Shown here piece by piece: positions 42,610-51,770 of a stretch of 64,000 bases of DNA. The notes below the pieces were generated by a model. The model worked only from the letters and a program-made list of their open reading frames with translations, did not search any database and was not told the DNA's origin. Where the stretch lies: positions 124,001-188,000 of the forward strand of contig CANMLW010000001.1 in NCBI GenBank assembly GCA_947498705.1, written 5' to 3'. Source of the DNA: an uncultured Aquimarina sp. Its GTDB lineage: Bacteria; Bacteroidota; Bacteroidia; Flavobacteriales; Flavobacteriaceae. The stretch's first letter is position 1. Each line of letters opens with the position of its first letter. Made by a program: the position numbers and the translations under genes.

Positions 42610-43752
42610 ATGATTAAAAAATACCTACTTATTACAATTTCTATTTGGTTTTTGATAACTAATAGCAATGCTCAAGAAGCAACTTATTACTTACCAAAAG
42701 CAATTAGAACCGATCATACGATACTTACTTTTGAAAAAGTAAAGTCAACTTCTTCAAAATACTTTATTAATTATAAAGCAGAAAATATAGGAGATGGAGT
42801 TTTGGTTATTGATAGGTCCAAGGTAAGCTTGGTTCAGGATGGAGGAGAAATGCGCCCACTTTCTAAAGAATATGTTTTAAAGCCAGGAGAAAAGAAAACC
42901 ATTTATAATGATTTTAGAATTAAAGCTCCTATAAAAGCAAATGCAGATCAATTAGATTTAACACTTTATGGGATTCGATATGCCATGGGTAATGGTAAAT
43001 CGCTTGAAGGAGATAAATTAGTTCTGAAATCTGGAGCAACTCAGACCATAGGTGACTTCAGTATTAAACTGATGGAGTATAATGTATATAGCGACCGTGT
43101 TTTTGCTGAGATAAAATGCACCTATAACGGTGGACAAAAAAGGTTAGGTAAAATTGACCTCAAGAAAATCACTATAGAAGGAGGAAAGGCCGAAATTGTG
43201 AAAAAAGGTGATGTTGTTTTTAATGGTAAATCCTATACGTTTGCGGTTAATATAACACCAGAAGATTCAAAATTTACCGTAGATTGGACTGGAGTGTTTC
43301 AGGTACTTAACCTAGTTGATGTAAACATAAAACCGATCAAAATTAAGAGTGCTGCATTTAAAGAAAAAGAGAAAAAGAAGGAGAAAGAAAAATCTCAGGA
43401 TACCCCTAAAAAAGAAAAAGAAACCGCTACCAAACCAAAATCAGAAAAAGAACCATGTGCACTGTCTTACAATGAATTTACAGAATTAAAAAATGATCTA
43501 AAGACAGAAGTCGATAGTGGAGGAAAACCAATCCCAATGGCTAATGAATATCTATTAGTAAAAGGTTGTTTAAATACCGCTCAGGTTGTTGAGCTTATGG
43601 GACAATTTAATTTGGATAGTCCAAGATTGGAGTTTGCAAAAATGGCATATCAATTTACATCAGATAAGCATAAATATCATCTGGCAGTAGGAAAATTATC
43701 CTACAATAAGAATAAGGAAGCACTAGAAGATTTTCTAGGACAACAACAATAG
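42610..43752 (+). CDS. secreted protein with C-terminal DUF4476 domain
   Basis: This 380-residue protein has a signal peptide (YLLITISIWFLITNSNAQ). The N-terminal 230 residues are a beta-rich domain I cannot name. A Lys/Glu linker at about 250-285 (EKEKKKEKEKSQ and following) separates it from the C-terminal DUF4476 domain (about 288-375: MGQFNLDSPRLEFAKMAYQF, then a YHLAVGKLSY strand). DUF4476 is found in secreted bacteroidete proteins, and its role is unknown. It is monocistronic with its own promoter and a very strong terminator. Confidence 0.82.
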   Translation: MIKKYLLITISIWFLITNSNAQEATYYLPKAIRTDHTILTFEKVKSTSSKYFINYKAENIGDGVLVIDRSKVSLVQDGGEMRPLSKEYVLKPGEKKTIYNDFRIKAPIKANADQLDLTLYGIRYAMGNGKSLEGDKLVLKSGATQTIGDFSIKLMEYNVYSDRVFAEIKCTYNGGQKRLGKIDLKKITIEGGKAEIVKKGDVVFNGKSYTFAVNITPEDSKFTVDWTGVFQVLNLVDVNIKPIKIKSAAFKEKEKKKEKEKSQDTPKKEKETATKPKSEKEPCALSYNEFTELKNDLKTEVDSGGKPIPMANEYLLVKGCLNTAQVVELMGQFNLDSPRLEFAKMAYQFTSDKHKYHLAVGKLSYNKNKEALEDFLGQQQ

Positions 43753-43774
43753 TTTTGTGCTAAGGACAACATAT

Positions 43775-43832
43775 AAATAATAAAAATCCCGCTCTGCTTC
43801 TCAATAGAAATAGGGTGGGATTTTTATTATTT
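43775..43832 (+). terminator. strong terminator after the DUF4476 gene
   Basis: A 16-base arm (43775-43790, AAATAATAAAAATCCC) pairs perfectly with 43817-43832 around a 26-base loop. A T-rich tail is part of the stem. Confidence 0.85.
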
Positions 43833-44144
43833 ATAATTGCCGTTGTTTTTATAATCTTCTTTTGATATATTTTGGCATGACTTTTAACAGATGCAAAATG
43901 AATTCCTCGAAGTAAATAGAGGTATTGATCTCTGAAATAAGTTTATAATACCATTTCTAGTGTAAAAATACGCAAAAGGAAAATTGAAGATTTTTGTTCT
44001 AGACGAATACTAAAAATCAATTATAGCCTTAGCTGCATTTTATTTTTAGTATAAAGTATAGGGCAAAAAGAACGATTTTAATTGGGTAATTCTTCATCAG
44101 AAATGGTATAAGTATAAAACCATAATTTATTAAAAGATAGTTTT
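43833..44144. other. spacer with no recognisable gene
   Basis: AT-rich, with stops in all frames. I see no promoter consensus, repeat or RNA. It may be a decayed gene, since a stretch around 43990-44060 has somewhat higher complexity than its surroundings, but nothing can be matched. Confidence 0.4.
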
Positions 44145-44690
44145 ATGACACACAGGCAAGCACTTTTGGTAATTGATATGCAGAAAGGGTCTTTTACGAT
44201 AGAAACACCTCGATACGATACAGAAGGAGTAGTTTATAGAATAAATAAATTGACCTCGAGATTTAGAAACCAACAATTGCCCGTAATCTATATTCAGCAT
44301 GATGGCACTGGTAGTGGTGAATTCGAAAAAAACTCAACCGAATGGGAAAACCTAGATGAATTAACAGTTTTGTCAAATGATATAAGAATTGATAAGTACG
44401 CCAATGATGTTTTTTATAAATCTAGATTACAATCAACCTTAGAAGAGTTAAATGTTGACGAATTAGTTATTACCGGTTGTGCAACAGATTTTTGTGTAGA
44501 GTCAACTATTCAATCTGCTTTGACAAAAGAGTTTAAAATAGTAGTAGTAAAAGATGGACATACCACAGCAGATCGTCCTCATTTAAAAGCTTGGGAGATC
44601 ATAACACATTATAATTGGGTTTGGCAAAATATGTTACCAACCCAAGGAAGTATTAAGGTTAAAAGTTTTGAAGAAATTATAAAAGACTAG
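44145..44690 (+). CDS. isochorismatase-like cysteine hydrolase
   Basis: This 181-residue protein has the isochorismatase fold with its triad: Asp in LLVIDMQKGSF, Lys in DKYANDVFYKSRL, and Cys in ITGCATDFCVEST (the TGxxTDxCV motif). The cis-peptide GCATDFCV is intact. Family members hydrolyse amides or isochorismate, and the size is that of nicotinamidase/YcaC-like hydrolases. The substrate is unknown. It starts a run of small accessory enzyme genes. Confidence 0.92.
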   Translation: MTHRQALLVIDMQKGSFTIETPRYDTEGVVYRINKLTSRFRNQQLPVIYIQHDGTGSGEFEKNSTEWENLDELTVLSNDIRIDKYANDVFYKSRLQSTLEELNVDELVITGCATDFCVESTIQSALTKEFKIVVVKDGHTTADRPHLKAWEIITHYNWVWQNMLPTQGSIKVKSFEEIIKD

Positions 44691-44749
44691 GACGTTAAGC
44701 ATTTTTTAAATGGTTAATTGTACTAGTTTAGTAAGCAAAATAAATTGAA

Positions 44750-45274
44750 ATGGTTTGGATAGTGTTAGTAATTATTTTGGGGGTCTTATTAATAGGTTTT
44801 ATAGTAATTACTTTTTTCCTTCTACCCAAAATACCTAGAAAACCATATTGTATGGTGTCAGAAACCTATAGACTTGGTTGGTGGACAAAAAATAATATTG
44901 TGCAAATAGATTCTTTTCAAGTTGATATCCTAGAAAGCCGTTTAAACCTAATGAATCATAAGTCATTAATTAGTTACACCATAAAAGGAAATTTTATACC
45001 AGAACAAGGGCCTAGAAAACCAATAATTAATAAAATTCATGTTTCAGAAAGGTTCATTAATGTTTCAAATGATTCTGGTATTGATCAAAAAGAAGTATTA
45101 ATAGAGTTCACTCCTGTAGTAGGGTTTGTAGATGACAAAAATTATAACGGAGGGGAAATTCATTTTAATATTACAAATGAAAGAATAACTAATTCTTACC
45201 GTTGGGGAGAGAATAAAGTTAGGTTTAAATGTTTAGATAAGCATTGCGATATTATATTGGTTCAAAAGAAATAA
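44750..45274 (+). CDS. membrane-anchored protein of unknown function
   Basis: This 174-residue protein has one N-terminal membrane segment (WIVLVIILGVLLIGFIVITF) and a beta-rich domain outside the membrane. Two late cysteines (FKCLDKHCD) may form a disulfide. No family is recognised. It lies 59 bp after the isochorismatase-like gene on the same strand and may be co-transcribed with it. Confidence 0.65.
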   Translation: MVWIVLVIILGVLLIGFIVITFFLLPKIPRKPYCMVSETYRLGWWTKNNIVQIDSFQVDILESRLNLMNHKSLISYTIKGNFIPEQGPRKPIINKIHVSERFINVSNDSGIDQKEVLIEFTPVVGFVDDKNYNGGEIHFNITNERITNSYRWGENKVRFKCLDKHCDIILVQKK

Positions 45275-45553
45275 ATCAGTATTAGATGTTTTTATGATTT
45301 GTAAGGATTTCAAAAAATATAAGAGATTAATCAATATTTTTAAAAAACATTTAACGAAGTAGTAAAATAAAAAAGTGTTATCGAAAACAACGCTCATTCA
45401 TTAAAGGCCTGTAAGGTTGGTTATTAAGTGATTTTTGTTTGTAAGTGTTTGATTATTATTGGATAAAAATGTACTTAGATAAGTTACACTTTATACAGTT
45501 AGTTTGAGTTTTAATAAAACTACCATAAAAAAAGAGTATCTTATACCTTAAAT

Positions 45554-45958
45554 ATGCCTAAAAGAATTCATTATAAAAAGCTTTTTTTAATTGATGGTGT
45601 AGGAGCATTGTTATCTACATTAATGCTTGGCGTTGTTTTGGTGAATTTTAATGACTTTTTTGGAATGCCTAAATATATATTATATTATTTGGCTGGTATT
45701 GCAGGTGTTTTTTCTATCTACTCATTTACCTGTTTTTTTAGAAAAATAAAAAAATGGCGATTGTATTTAATCTTTATAGCTACTGCAAATTTGTTGTATG
45801 GCTTTCTTACTTTAGGTCTGGTTATTTATTTGAATCAAAAGCTAACTCTTTTTGGTAAAACATACTTTGTTATAGAATTAATTGTGTTATTAATTTTAGT
45901 TAGAATGGAGTTTAAAACAGCTACTTATCGAATAAAAAAAAGAAGAAAGAAAAGATAA
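45554..45958 (+). CDS. small integral membrane protein of unknown function
   Basis: This 134-residue protein has four hydrophobic segments (about 15-32, 40-60, 70-92 and 98-116) and a very basic tail (RIKKRRKKR). Its topology suggests an inner-membrane protein. No family is recognised. The next gene, a GNAT, starts 38 bp later. Confidence 0.65.
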   Translation: MPKRIHYKKLFLIDGVGALLSTLMLGVVLVNFNDFFGMPKYILYYLAGIAGVFSIYSFTCFFRKIKKWRLYLIFIATANLLYGFLTLGLVIYLNQKLTLFGKTYFVIELIVLLILVRMEFKTATYRIKKRRKKR

Positions 45959-45996
45959 TATCTCGAAATGTTTTATTAATACCAAATACATAAAGA

Positions 45997-46449
45997 ATGG
46001 GTATATATGAAATCTCAGAAAAGAAAGAGTTTTTAGAAGATGCGATAAATTATTTTTGGAATTGTTGGGGTAATGAATCAAATTTTAAGTTTTATAAAGA
46101 TTGTATTGTAAACTCTTTAGACGATAAAAAGAAACTTCCAAAATTTTATATTGTTGTCGAAAACCATAAGATAATAGGGTCCTATGCATTACTGGTTAAT
46201 GACATTATAAGCAGACAGGATTTAATGCCCTGGTTTGCGTGTTTATATGTAAATGAAGAGATGCGAAACAAAAAAATAGCCGAAAAATTATTAAAACATG
46301 CTATCGATCAAGCAAAACAAAAAGGGTACAATAATTTGTATTTAAGTTCTGACTTAGAAGGTTTTTATGAAAAAAAGGGCTGGAATTATTTTTGTAAAGG
46401 ATACAATGTTTTTGGAGAGTCTTTCAAAATTTATAAAAAAAGAACTTAA
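45997..46449 (+). CDS. GNAT acetyltransferase
   Basis: This 150-residue protein shows the GNAT core: the strand FYIVVENHKIIGSYALLV, then WFACLYVNEEMRNKKIAEKLLKHAI with the acetyl-CoA loop (EEMRNKKIAEKL, where the usual G is replaced by K), and the C-terminal FYEKKGWNYF. The substrate is unknown. It is 10 bp upstream of another GNAT gene, so the two form an operon, but the pair shares little sequence and is not a fresh duplication. Confidence 0.88.
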   Translation: MGIYEISEKKEFLEDAINYFWNCWGNESNFKFYKDCIVNSLDDKKKLPKFYIVVENHKIIGSYALLVNDIISRQDLMPWFACLYVNEEMRNKKIAEKLLKHAIDQAKQKGYNNLYLSSDLEGFYEKKGWNYFCKGYNVFGESFKIYKKRT

Positions 46450-46459
46450 ATATAATTAA

Positions 46460-46897
46460 ATGTTAGAGGAACTAACCATCACGTCTTGTAAAAAGGAAAA
46501 TATTAAAACAATTGTGGATGGGATCAACACCTATAATTTGCATAAGGTCCCAGCCTTAGCCGAGTTATGGACACCGCTAGAATTTGTGGCAATAGATAAA
46601 AATGGTACCGAGGTGGGCGGAGTATTATCGGGTATTGGATATTGGAACGGTCTGGAAATTAAGATTCTTTGGGTAAAAGAAAACTTTAGAAATAAAGGAT
46701 TGGGAACAAGACTTTTACGACATGTAGAATCAATTGCCAAAAATAAAGGAGCGACCATATCTATACTAGATACTTTTGATTTTCAGGCAGAAAACTTTTA
46801 TGTAAAAAATGGATATATAGAAATTGGCAAAATAGATAATTTTCCAGAAGGACATAAAAGAATATATTTCTCTAAAAGATTAGATGATATAGAATAG
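46460..46897 (+). CDS. GNAT acetyltransferase
   Basis: This 145-residue GNAT protein shows VGGVLSGIGYWNGLEIKILW, the acetyl-CoA loop VKENFRNKGLGTRLLRHVE, and the C-terminal strand and helix DFQAENFYVKNGYIEIGK. It resembles aminoglycoside/small-molecule N-acetyltransferases of the PF00583 type, but the substrate cannot be told. Second gene of a GNAT pair. Confidence 0.9.
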   Translation: MLEELTITSCKKENIKTIVDGINTYNLHKVPALAELWTPLEFVAIDKNGTEVGGVLSGIGYWNGLEIKILWVKENFRNKGLGTRLLRHVESIAKNKGATISILDTFDFQAENFYVKNGYIEIGKIDNFPEGHKRIYFSKRLDDIE

Positions 46898-47039
46898 AAC
46901 AACTCATCTTGCTTAAAAAGTAGAGTGTTTAAAGCGGGTGATTATGAGTTAGTATTTTAGATTTGAATTTATAAGTGTTTGTAACCATTTTTTTGAGGTA
47001 ATCGTCTTATTTGTCATTAACAAATATTCAGATCAAAAA

Positions 47040-48125
47040 ATGGAAAAAATCAAAAAAATAAAAGGATGTAAATTTTTCTTAGCAGTTATACTAGCTGTTT
47101 TGTTATATCCTCAGAACAAAGCTTTAGGTCAATCTTTAGAATCAACAATTGATAGTATCTTATACAATAAATATCGATCTATGGATCCTGGGGCAGTGTT
47201 TTTGGCAACAAAGAATGGTAAAACTATTTATAGAAAAGCATTTGGTATTGCTAATCTCGAATTAAATGTTCCTATGAGACCCGAAAATGTTTTCGAAATT
47301 GGTTCTATAACCAAACAATTTACAGCCATTTCTATTTTAATGCTATTCGAGAAAGGCAAAATAAATCTGGATGATGAAATCACCAAATTTTTACCAGATT
47401 ACCCAACAAATGATAAAAAAATTACGATACATCATCTTCTTACACATACTTCGGGTATAAAGAGTTTTACAAAAATGGAAAAGATTATAGAAGTGTCTAA
47501 AGAAGATATGACTCCTATAGAACTAATTGATTTTTTTAAAAATGAACCCATGGATTTTAATCCAGGAGATGATTTTAAATATAATAACTCTGGATACATT
47601 ATTTTAGGGTATATCATAGAGCAAGTTTCAGGAAAAAGTTATGCTGATTTTGTTATGAATAATATTTTCCAAAAATTAGATATGTCATCTTCTAGATATG
47701 CTAGTGAAAGTGATATTATTCGTAATAGAGCATCTGGTTATCATAACAGAAAGGGGTTTACTAATAAAATGTATATAAGTTTTTCTATACCATATGCATC
47801 TGGTTCATTAATGTCGACTGCAGATGATATGTTAAAATGGCAAAAAGCTTTGAATGAAAATACGTTGGTAAGTCAGGATATTATCGAGAAAGCATTTACT
47901 AATCACACCTTAAATAATGGAGAACCTATTAATTACGGATATGGTTGGCATATAAAAGATATTGACGGAGTCCCAAGTAGAGAACATGGGGGGAGTATAT
48001 TTGGGTTTAAATCAATGGGAATATATATTCCAAGTAAAGATACTTTTGTGATTGGTTTAACTAATTGTGATTGTAACTCGCCAACAAAAATTACCAAAGA
48101 AATAGCTTCATTAATTATTAAATAA
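47040..48125 (+). CDS. serine hydrolase, class C beta-lactamase-like
   Basis: This 361-residue protein has an N-terminal signal region (hydrophobic 12-23, ending near ALGQ). The penicillin-binding fold is clear: catalytic Ser89 and Lys92 in SITK, Tyr181 in YNNSGY, and the HGGS triad in REHGGSIFGF, replacing the KTG box. This pattern is that of the PF00144 family (esterases, D-peptidases, beta-lactamase relatives). Such genes are mostly not antibiotic resistance determinants. Stands alone between the GNAT pair and a VOC gene. Confidence 0.92.
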   Translation: MEKIKKIKGCKFFLAVILAVLLYPQNKALGQSLESTIDSILYNKYRSMDPGAVFLATKNGKTIYRKAFGIANLELNVPMRPENVFEIGSITKQFTAISILMLFEKGKINLDDEITKFLPDYPTNDKKITIHHLLTHTSGIKSFTKMEKIIEVSKEDMTPIELIDFFKNEPMDFNPGDDFKYNNSGYIILGYIIEQVSGKSYADFVMNNIFQKLDMSSSRYASESDIIRNRASGYHNRKGFTNKMYISFSIPYASGSLMSTADDMLKWQKALNENTLVSQDIIEKAFTNHTLNNGEPINYGYGWHIKDIDGVPSREHGGSIFGFKSMGIYIPSKDTFVIGLTNCDCNSPTKITKEIASLIIK

Positions 48126-48306
48126 TCCTGAAATAAAAAAGTGAGATATAAACAGAGCTCATCTTATTAAATATCATTGTAAAACTTAGTAAGGTGGCGA
48201 GTTTATAAATAATCGACTTGTCATCCAATTATTTTTGAGGTATTTTAAAAGTCGAATAACAAAGCAGTAAATTTGAAAGGGCATCTAATATTATAAATTT
48301 TTTATA

Positions 48307-48657
48307 ATGAGCAATATTGTAAATAATCACATCAATTATGTAGAGTTTAAAGCGAAAAACCTCGATCAAATAAAAGAGTTTTATTCTAAAACTTTTGGAT
48401 GGGTTTTTACAGATTATGGTTCCACTTATACTGCTTTTTCAGAAAGTGGGATAGAAGGAGGCTTTGAAAAAACAGAAGAAACAATAACGAATGGGGCCTT
48501 GGTTGTTCTTTACCATAAAAATTTGGAAAGTATAAAAAGTGTAATTATTGAACATGGAGGAAAAATATCGATAGATATTTTTTCTTTCCCCGGAGGTAGT
48601 AGATTTCATTTTGTCGACCCGTCAGGAAATGAACTCTCGGTATGGTCAGATCAATAA
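48307..48657 (+). CDS. VOC (glyoxalase/bleomycin-resistance-fold) protein
   Basis: This 116-residue protein has the VOC fold with two beta-alpha-beta-beta-beta units: NYVEFKAKNLDQIKEFYSKTF, a middle EGGFEKTEETITNG, and the C-terminal HFVDPSGNELSVWSD. Metal ligands in this superfamily usually are His and Glu at strand ends, and here HINYVEFKAK and NELSVWS are candidates. The substrate is unknown. It is followed by a second VOC gene 47 bp later. Confidence 0.9.
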   Translation: MSNIVNNHINYVEFKAKNLDQIKEFYSKTFGWVFTDYGSTYTAFSESGIEGGFEKTEETITNGALVVLYHKNLESIKSVIIEHGGKISIDIFSFPGGSRFHFVDPSGNELSVWSDQ

Positions 48658-48704
48658 AAAAACGATAACATTAAAAACTAGTTTAGAATATTAATACTAT
48701 AAAA

Positions 48705-49082
48705 ATGAAAAACGCAATCAATTGGTTTGAAATCCCTGCAACAGATTTCGATAGAGCAAAAAAGTTTTATGAAGAGGTACTTCAGGCACAAATGCATACC
48801 ATGAAAATGGAAGAAACGGGTGCTCAATGGGCATTTTTTCCTTTTGAAATGGAAAACTCTGGAATAGGAGGCGGAATTGTGGAAGGACAAGGATATGAGC
48901 CTAGTCAAGTAGGATCATTAATATACTTAAATGCTGGAGATGACTTATCTGAACCATTATCTAGAGTAGAAAAGGCGGGAGGAAAAATAGTACTTCCCAA
49001 AACTGCTATAGGGCCTAATGGATTTATGGCGCATTTTTTAGATACAGAAGGAAATAAAGTCGCGTTTCATTCTATGAAATAA
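48705..49082 (+). CDS. VOC-family protein
   Basis: This 125-residue protein begins NAINWFEIPATDFDRAKKFYEEV and ends FMAHFLDTEGNKVAFHS, the typical VOC halves. It belongs to the branch annotated as glyoxalase/bleomycin resistance or dioxygenase-like. Its start 47 bp after the preceding VOC gene and 31 bp before an SDR gene suggests a three-gene operon. Confidence 0.92.
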   Translation: MKNAINWFEIPATDFDRAKKFYEEVLQAQMHTMKMEETGAQWAFFPFEMENSGIGGGIVEGQGYEPSQVGSLIYLNAGDDLSEPLSRVEKAGGKIVLPKTAIGPNGFMAHFLDTEGNKVAFHSMK

Positions 49083-49113
49083 GAAGTCATCATTGAATAT
49101 TTAATATATAATT

Positions 49114-49716
49114 ATGAAAATACTTGTCATAGGAGGGAATGGTACTATAGGAAAAAAAGTAGTGTCATATCTTAAAGAAAAACATGAAATAATTGTAGCG
49201 GGACGAACACAAGGAGATGTAATTGTTGATATAGCAAATAGTATTTCTATTCAGTCCATGTTTGATAAAATAGGAGAGCTGGATGCTGTTGTTTGTATTG
49301 CAGGCGAAGCCAAGTGGGATACTTTTGATTCATTAACAGAAGAGGACTATTATATTGGTTTAAAAAGCAAATTAATGGGACAAGTCAATTTGGTTAGAAT
49401 TGGTAAGAATTATGTAAAAAACAGAGGTTCAATTACCCTTTCTACAGGTATTTTGGCAGATGACCCTGTAATTAAAACAACAAGTGCAGCCATGGTTAAT
49501 GGAGCGATCCATAGTTTTGTAAGAGCTGTAGATTTAGAAATAGAAAATGAAATTAGAGTAAATGTTGTTTCGCTGGGGATGGTAGCAGATGCGTATGAGA
49601 AATATAAAGATTATTTCCCTGGTCATAATCCAGTTTCTATGAATAAGGCAATCAATGCTTATGTACGCAGTATAGAAGGAAAGGGTAGAGGTGAAATTAT
49701 TAGAATCTATAAATAA
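49114..49716 (+). CDS. short-chain dehydrogenase/reductase
   Basis: This 200-residue SDR has the dinucleotide-binding start ILVIGGNGTIGKKVVSYL, VVCIAGEAKWD for the NAG-like motif, and GSITLSTGILADDPVI in place of the catalytic Ser strand. The usual YxxxK is not evident: the corresponding segment is TTSAAMVNGAIHSFVRA. This is the pattern of short 200-residue SDRs found in Bacteroidetes. Its reaction is not known. Last of the VOC-VOC-SDR run. Confidence 0.9.
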   Translation: MKILVIGGNGTIGKKVVSYLKEKHEIIVAGRTQGDVIVDIANSISIQSMFDKIGELDAVVCIAGEAKWDTFDSLTEEDYYIGLKSKLMGQVNLVRIGKNYVKNRGSITLSTGILADDPVIKTTSAAMVNGAIHSFVRAVDLEIENEIRVNVVSLGMVADAYEKYKDYFPGHNPVSMNKAINAYVRSIEGKGRGEIIRIYK

Positions 49717-50057
49717 GGTTGTCTAGCCGATATTGTGTACTTAAATTTTATTAAAAAGTGGACTCACAATAAGTTAAGTTGGTGAATAGATTATATTATA
49801 CCTATTTTTGAGAAAACTATACTTTTTTATTGGCATTACAAGTATGTGATAAATATTTCGATTCAAATAACAAAGCATTTTAGAGGGGTTTGTTTGGTAA
49901 GAAATAGAATCGTATCCAATCTTATAAATAAATTGAATGATTTATTACAGAGACAAACTATGGTAAAGAGATGTTTTTTGGTACGGTATACATAGTATCA
50001 CTTAGAGCAAAGTGCTAAAATTAAGAAAGCAGTTTTGATGAATCTAGAAATATAAAG
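49717..50057. other. spacer with no recognisable gene
   Basis: AT-rich. The stretch TTCAAATAACAAAGCATTTTAGAGGGG near 49861-49887 resembles GTCGAATAACAAAGCAGTAAATTTGAAAGGG upstream of the first VOC gene (48250-48281). It may be a decayed duplicate of that promoter region. No gene or RNA seen. Confidence 0.35.
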
Positions 50058-50579
50058 ATGATTACTTATAAAGAATTTGAAACAGAAAGGTTGCTTATTA
50101 CGCCAACGATAGAGCAAGATGCTGAGTTGATATATGAAATGATGAATAGCCCAAAATTTATTCAATACGTTGGTAATAGAAACATTAACTCTATATCTGA
50201 AGCAAAAAAGTACATATTAGATAAAATGCTTCCTCAATTAAAGAATTTTGGGTATTCAAATTATACCATTACTCGTAAATCAGATACTATAAAAGTTGGT
50301 ATTTGCGGACTTTATGATCGAGATGGTGTAAAAGGAATTGATATTGGGTTTGGGCTTTTGCCAAAATATGAAGGAAAGGGATACGCGTTTGAGTCTGCAA
50401 ATAGATTAAAAGAAGCTGCTTTTAATGAGTTTGGTATTACTGTAATAAATGCCATTACTTCAAAACATAATATTGCTTCACAAAAGCTTTTGGAAAAACT
50501 AGGATTAGAATGTGTCGGAACAACAATTCTTCCTAATGAAGCCGAAGAACTATTCTTATATAAAATAACATCACAGTAA
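50058..50579 (+). CDS. GNAT acetyltransferase, RimJ/RimL type
   Basis: This 173-residue protein starts FETERLLITPTIEQDAELIYE, then NYTITRKSDTIKVGICGLYD, the core GIDIGFGLLPKYEGKGYAFE with the acetyl-CoA loop, and SKHNIASQKLLEKLGLECVG. This is the RimJ/RimL-like GNAT subgroup. The substrate is unknown. Third GNAT in the 44-51 kb stretch. Confidence 0.93.
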   Translation: MITYKEFETERLLITPTIEQDAELIYEMMNSPKFIQYVGNRNINSISEAKKYILDKMLPQLKNFGYSNYTITRKSDTIKVGICGLYDRDGVKGIDIGFGLLPKYEGKGYAFESANRLKEAAFNEFGITVINAITSKHNIASQKLLEKLGLECVGTTILPNEAEELFLYKITSQ

Positions 50580-50591
50580 TCAGGAATATAA

Positions 50592-51761
50592 CTACGGTAC
50601 TACTTTTAAAGCTATTAACTGATTGTATTGTGGGAAAAAAGAATTAAAATTATTATCTGAAATAACAACAACGGTTCTGCTTCCATCATCTAAATTGGGA
50701 CCAAAGGTTATCCCTTCTATATTGTCCACTGTATTAGCGGTTAATTTTCCTCGTATTGTTTCAAAGTTAAATAGTAGTGTTTTTGTAGCTGCCGTATAAT
50801 CGTTTCCATTTAAGGATTCTTTAGAAATAGTATTTGTTGCTTCACTGGCATCTACATTATATATTTTTACAGTATTACCTCCATCAATATATCCAGAAGA
50901 AAATGATCTTTCTAAGGCTAGGAATTTATTTGTATCATATTCAAGTATTTCTACCAATCCATTAACCATAAAGGTTGTTCCCAGAGCAGGTTCCCGTGCT
51001 ACAGGATCAAGTTCATATGCAAATTGTCTTTCTGCTGTATTTGTTGTTTTATTAATGAATGTAACTCGAACCGGAGATTGTGTATCGGTTATAATAGGTT
51101 CTGGTCCATCTTCAATGAGCGGAAGCTCTAAGGATACCCAATAACCTGAATTGTCAACTGCCAAAGAAAGCCCTTCTAACACTCCATTATGTCTGGGGCC
51201 AGAAGTATCATCAATAGTATTGGCTTTTAAATTATCAGGTAATGAGAATTTTTTTATTTCATTGCCATTACCATTTATTTCTACCACAGCAGGGTCCACA
51301 CTATTATTAATAGATCCCTCACTAGTATATACTATGTTTTTTGTAACAGGATCAAACCGTATGGCTTCGGGGTCTACAACACCTTGTGGTAATGAGCTGC
51401 CAGCTACATCTTTCATTTCTATCATCGTATGAATATCAACAGTTGTAAACTCATTATTATTATATGAGATATTAGCTTCATAGAAGCGTATAGGAGGAGT
51501 AGAAGTATCACAGATAATATACCACTTTCCGTTTTGATAATCAATACCAGAAAGCCCCCCAACTTGTTCAGAACCAATTTCTTGATTAGGAATTATAAAC
51601 TCATCAATAAATTCAAAACCACTTACAGTATTTTTAGAAGGAACTACTGGTGTGTTAGGGGCTGTAATTTCAGTTTCAGAGTCATTTTCAGGAATGGTAT
51701 CATTATTATTAGAAGAACAACTAATAGTTAATATAATTAATAACAACCCTCTTTTAATCAT
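50592..51761 (-). CDS. esterase-like activity of phytase family lipoprotein
   Basis: From ATG 51761 it has 389 residues (51770 would add three). The lipobox is TISC. A Thr/Asp/Pro-rich spacer precedes the PF13449 phytase-like propeller: GSEQVGGLSGIDYQNGKWYI, VDPEAIRFDPVTKNIVYTSEG, PRHNGVLEGLSLAVDN and DNIEGITFGPNLDDGSRTVV. This family is predicted to hydrolyse phosphoesters at the envelope, but few members are characterised. It converges on a GNAT gene and is divergent from the T9SS propeller gene. Confidence 0.92.
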   Translation of the reverse strand: MIKRGLLLIILTISCSSNNNDTIPENDSETEITAPNTPVVPSKNTVSGFEFIDEFIIPNQEIGSEQVGGLSGIDYQNGKWYIICDTSTPPIRFYEANISYNNNEFTTVDIHTMIEMKDVAGSSLPQGVVDPEAIRFDPVTKNIVYTSEGSINNSVDPAVVEINGNGNEIKKFSLPDNLKANTIDDTSGPRHNGVLEGLSLAVDNSGYWVSLELPLIEDGPEPIITDTQSPVRVTFINKTTNTAERQFAYELDPVAREPALGTTFMVNGLVEILEYDTNKFLALERSFSSGYIDGGNTVKIYNVDASEATNTISKESLNGNDYTAATKTLLFNFETIRGKLTANTVDNIEGITFGPNLDDGSRTVVVISDNNFNSFFPQYNQLIALKVVP

Positions 51762-51770
51762 AGGTATCAT

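Noticed and set aside
47040..48125. Beta-lactamase resistance gene
   Set aside because: SxxK, YNN and HGGS fit the broad PF00144 family, most members of which are esterases or peptidases. Nothing specific points to antibiotic hydrolysis.
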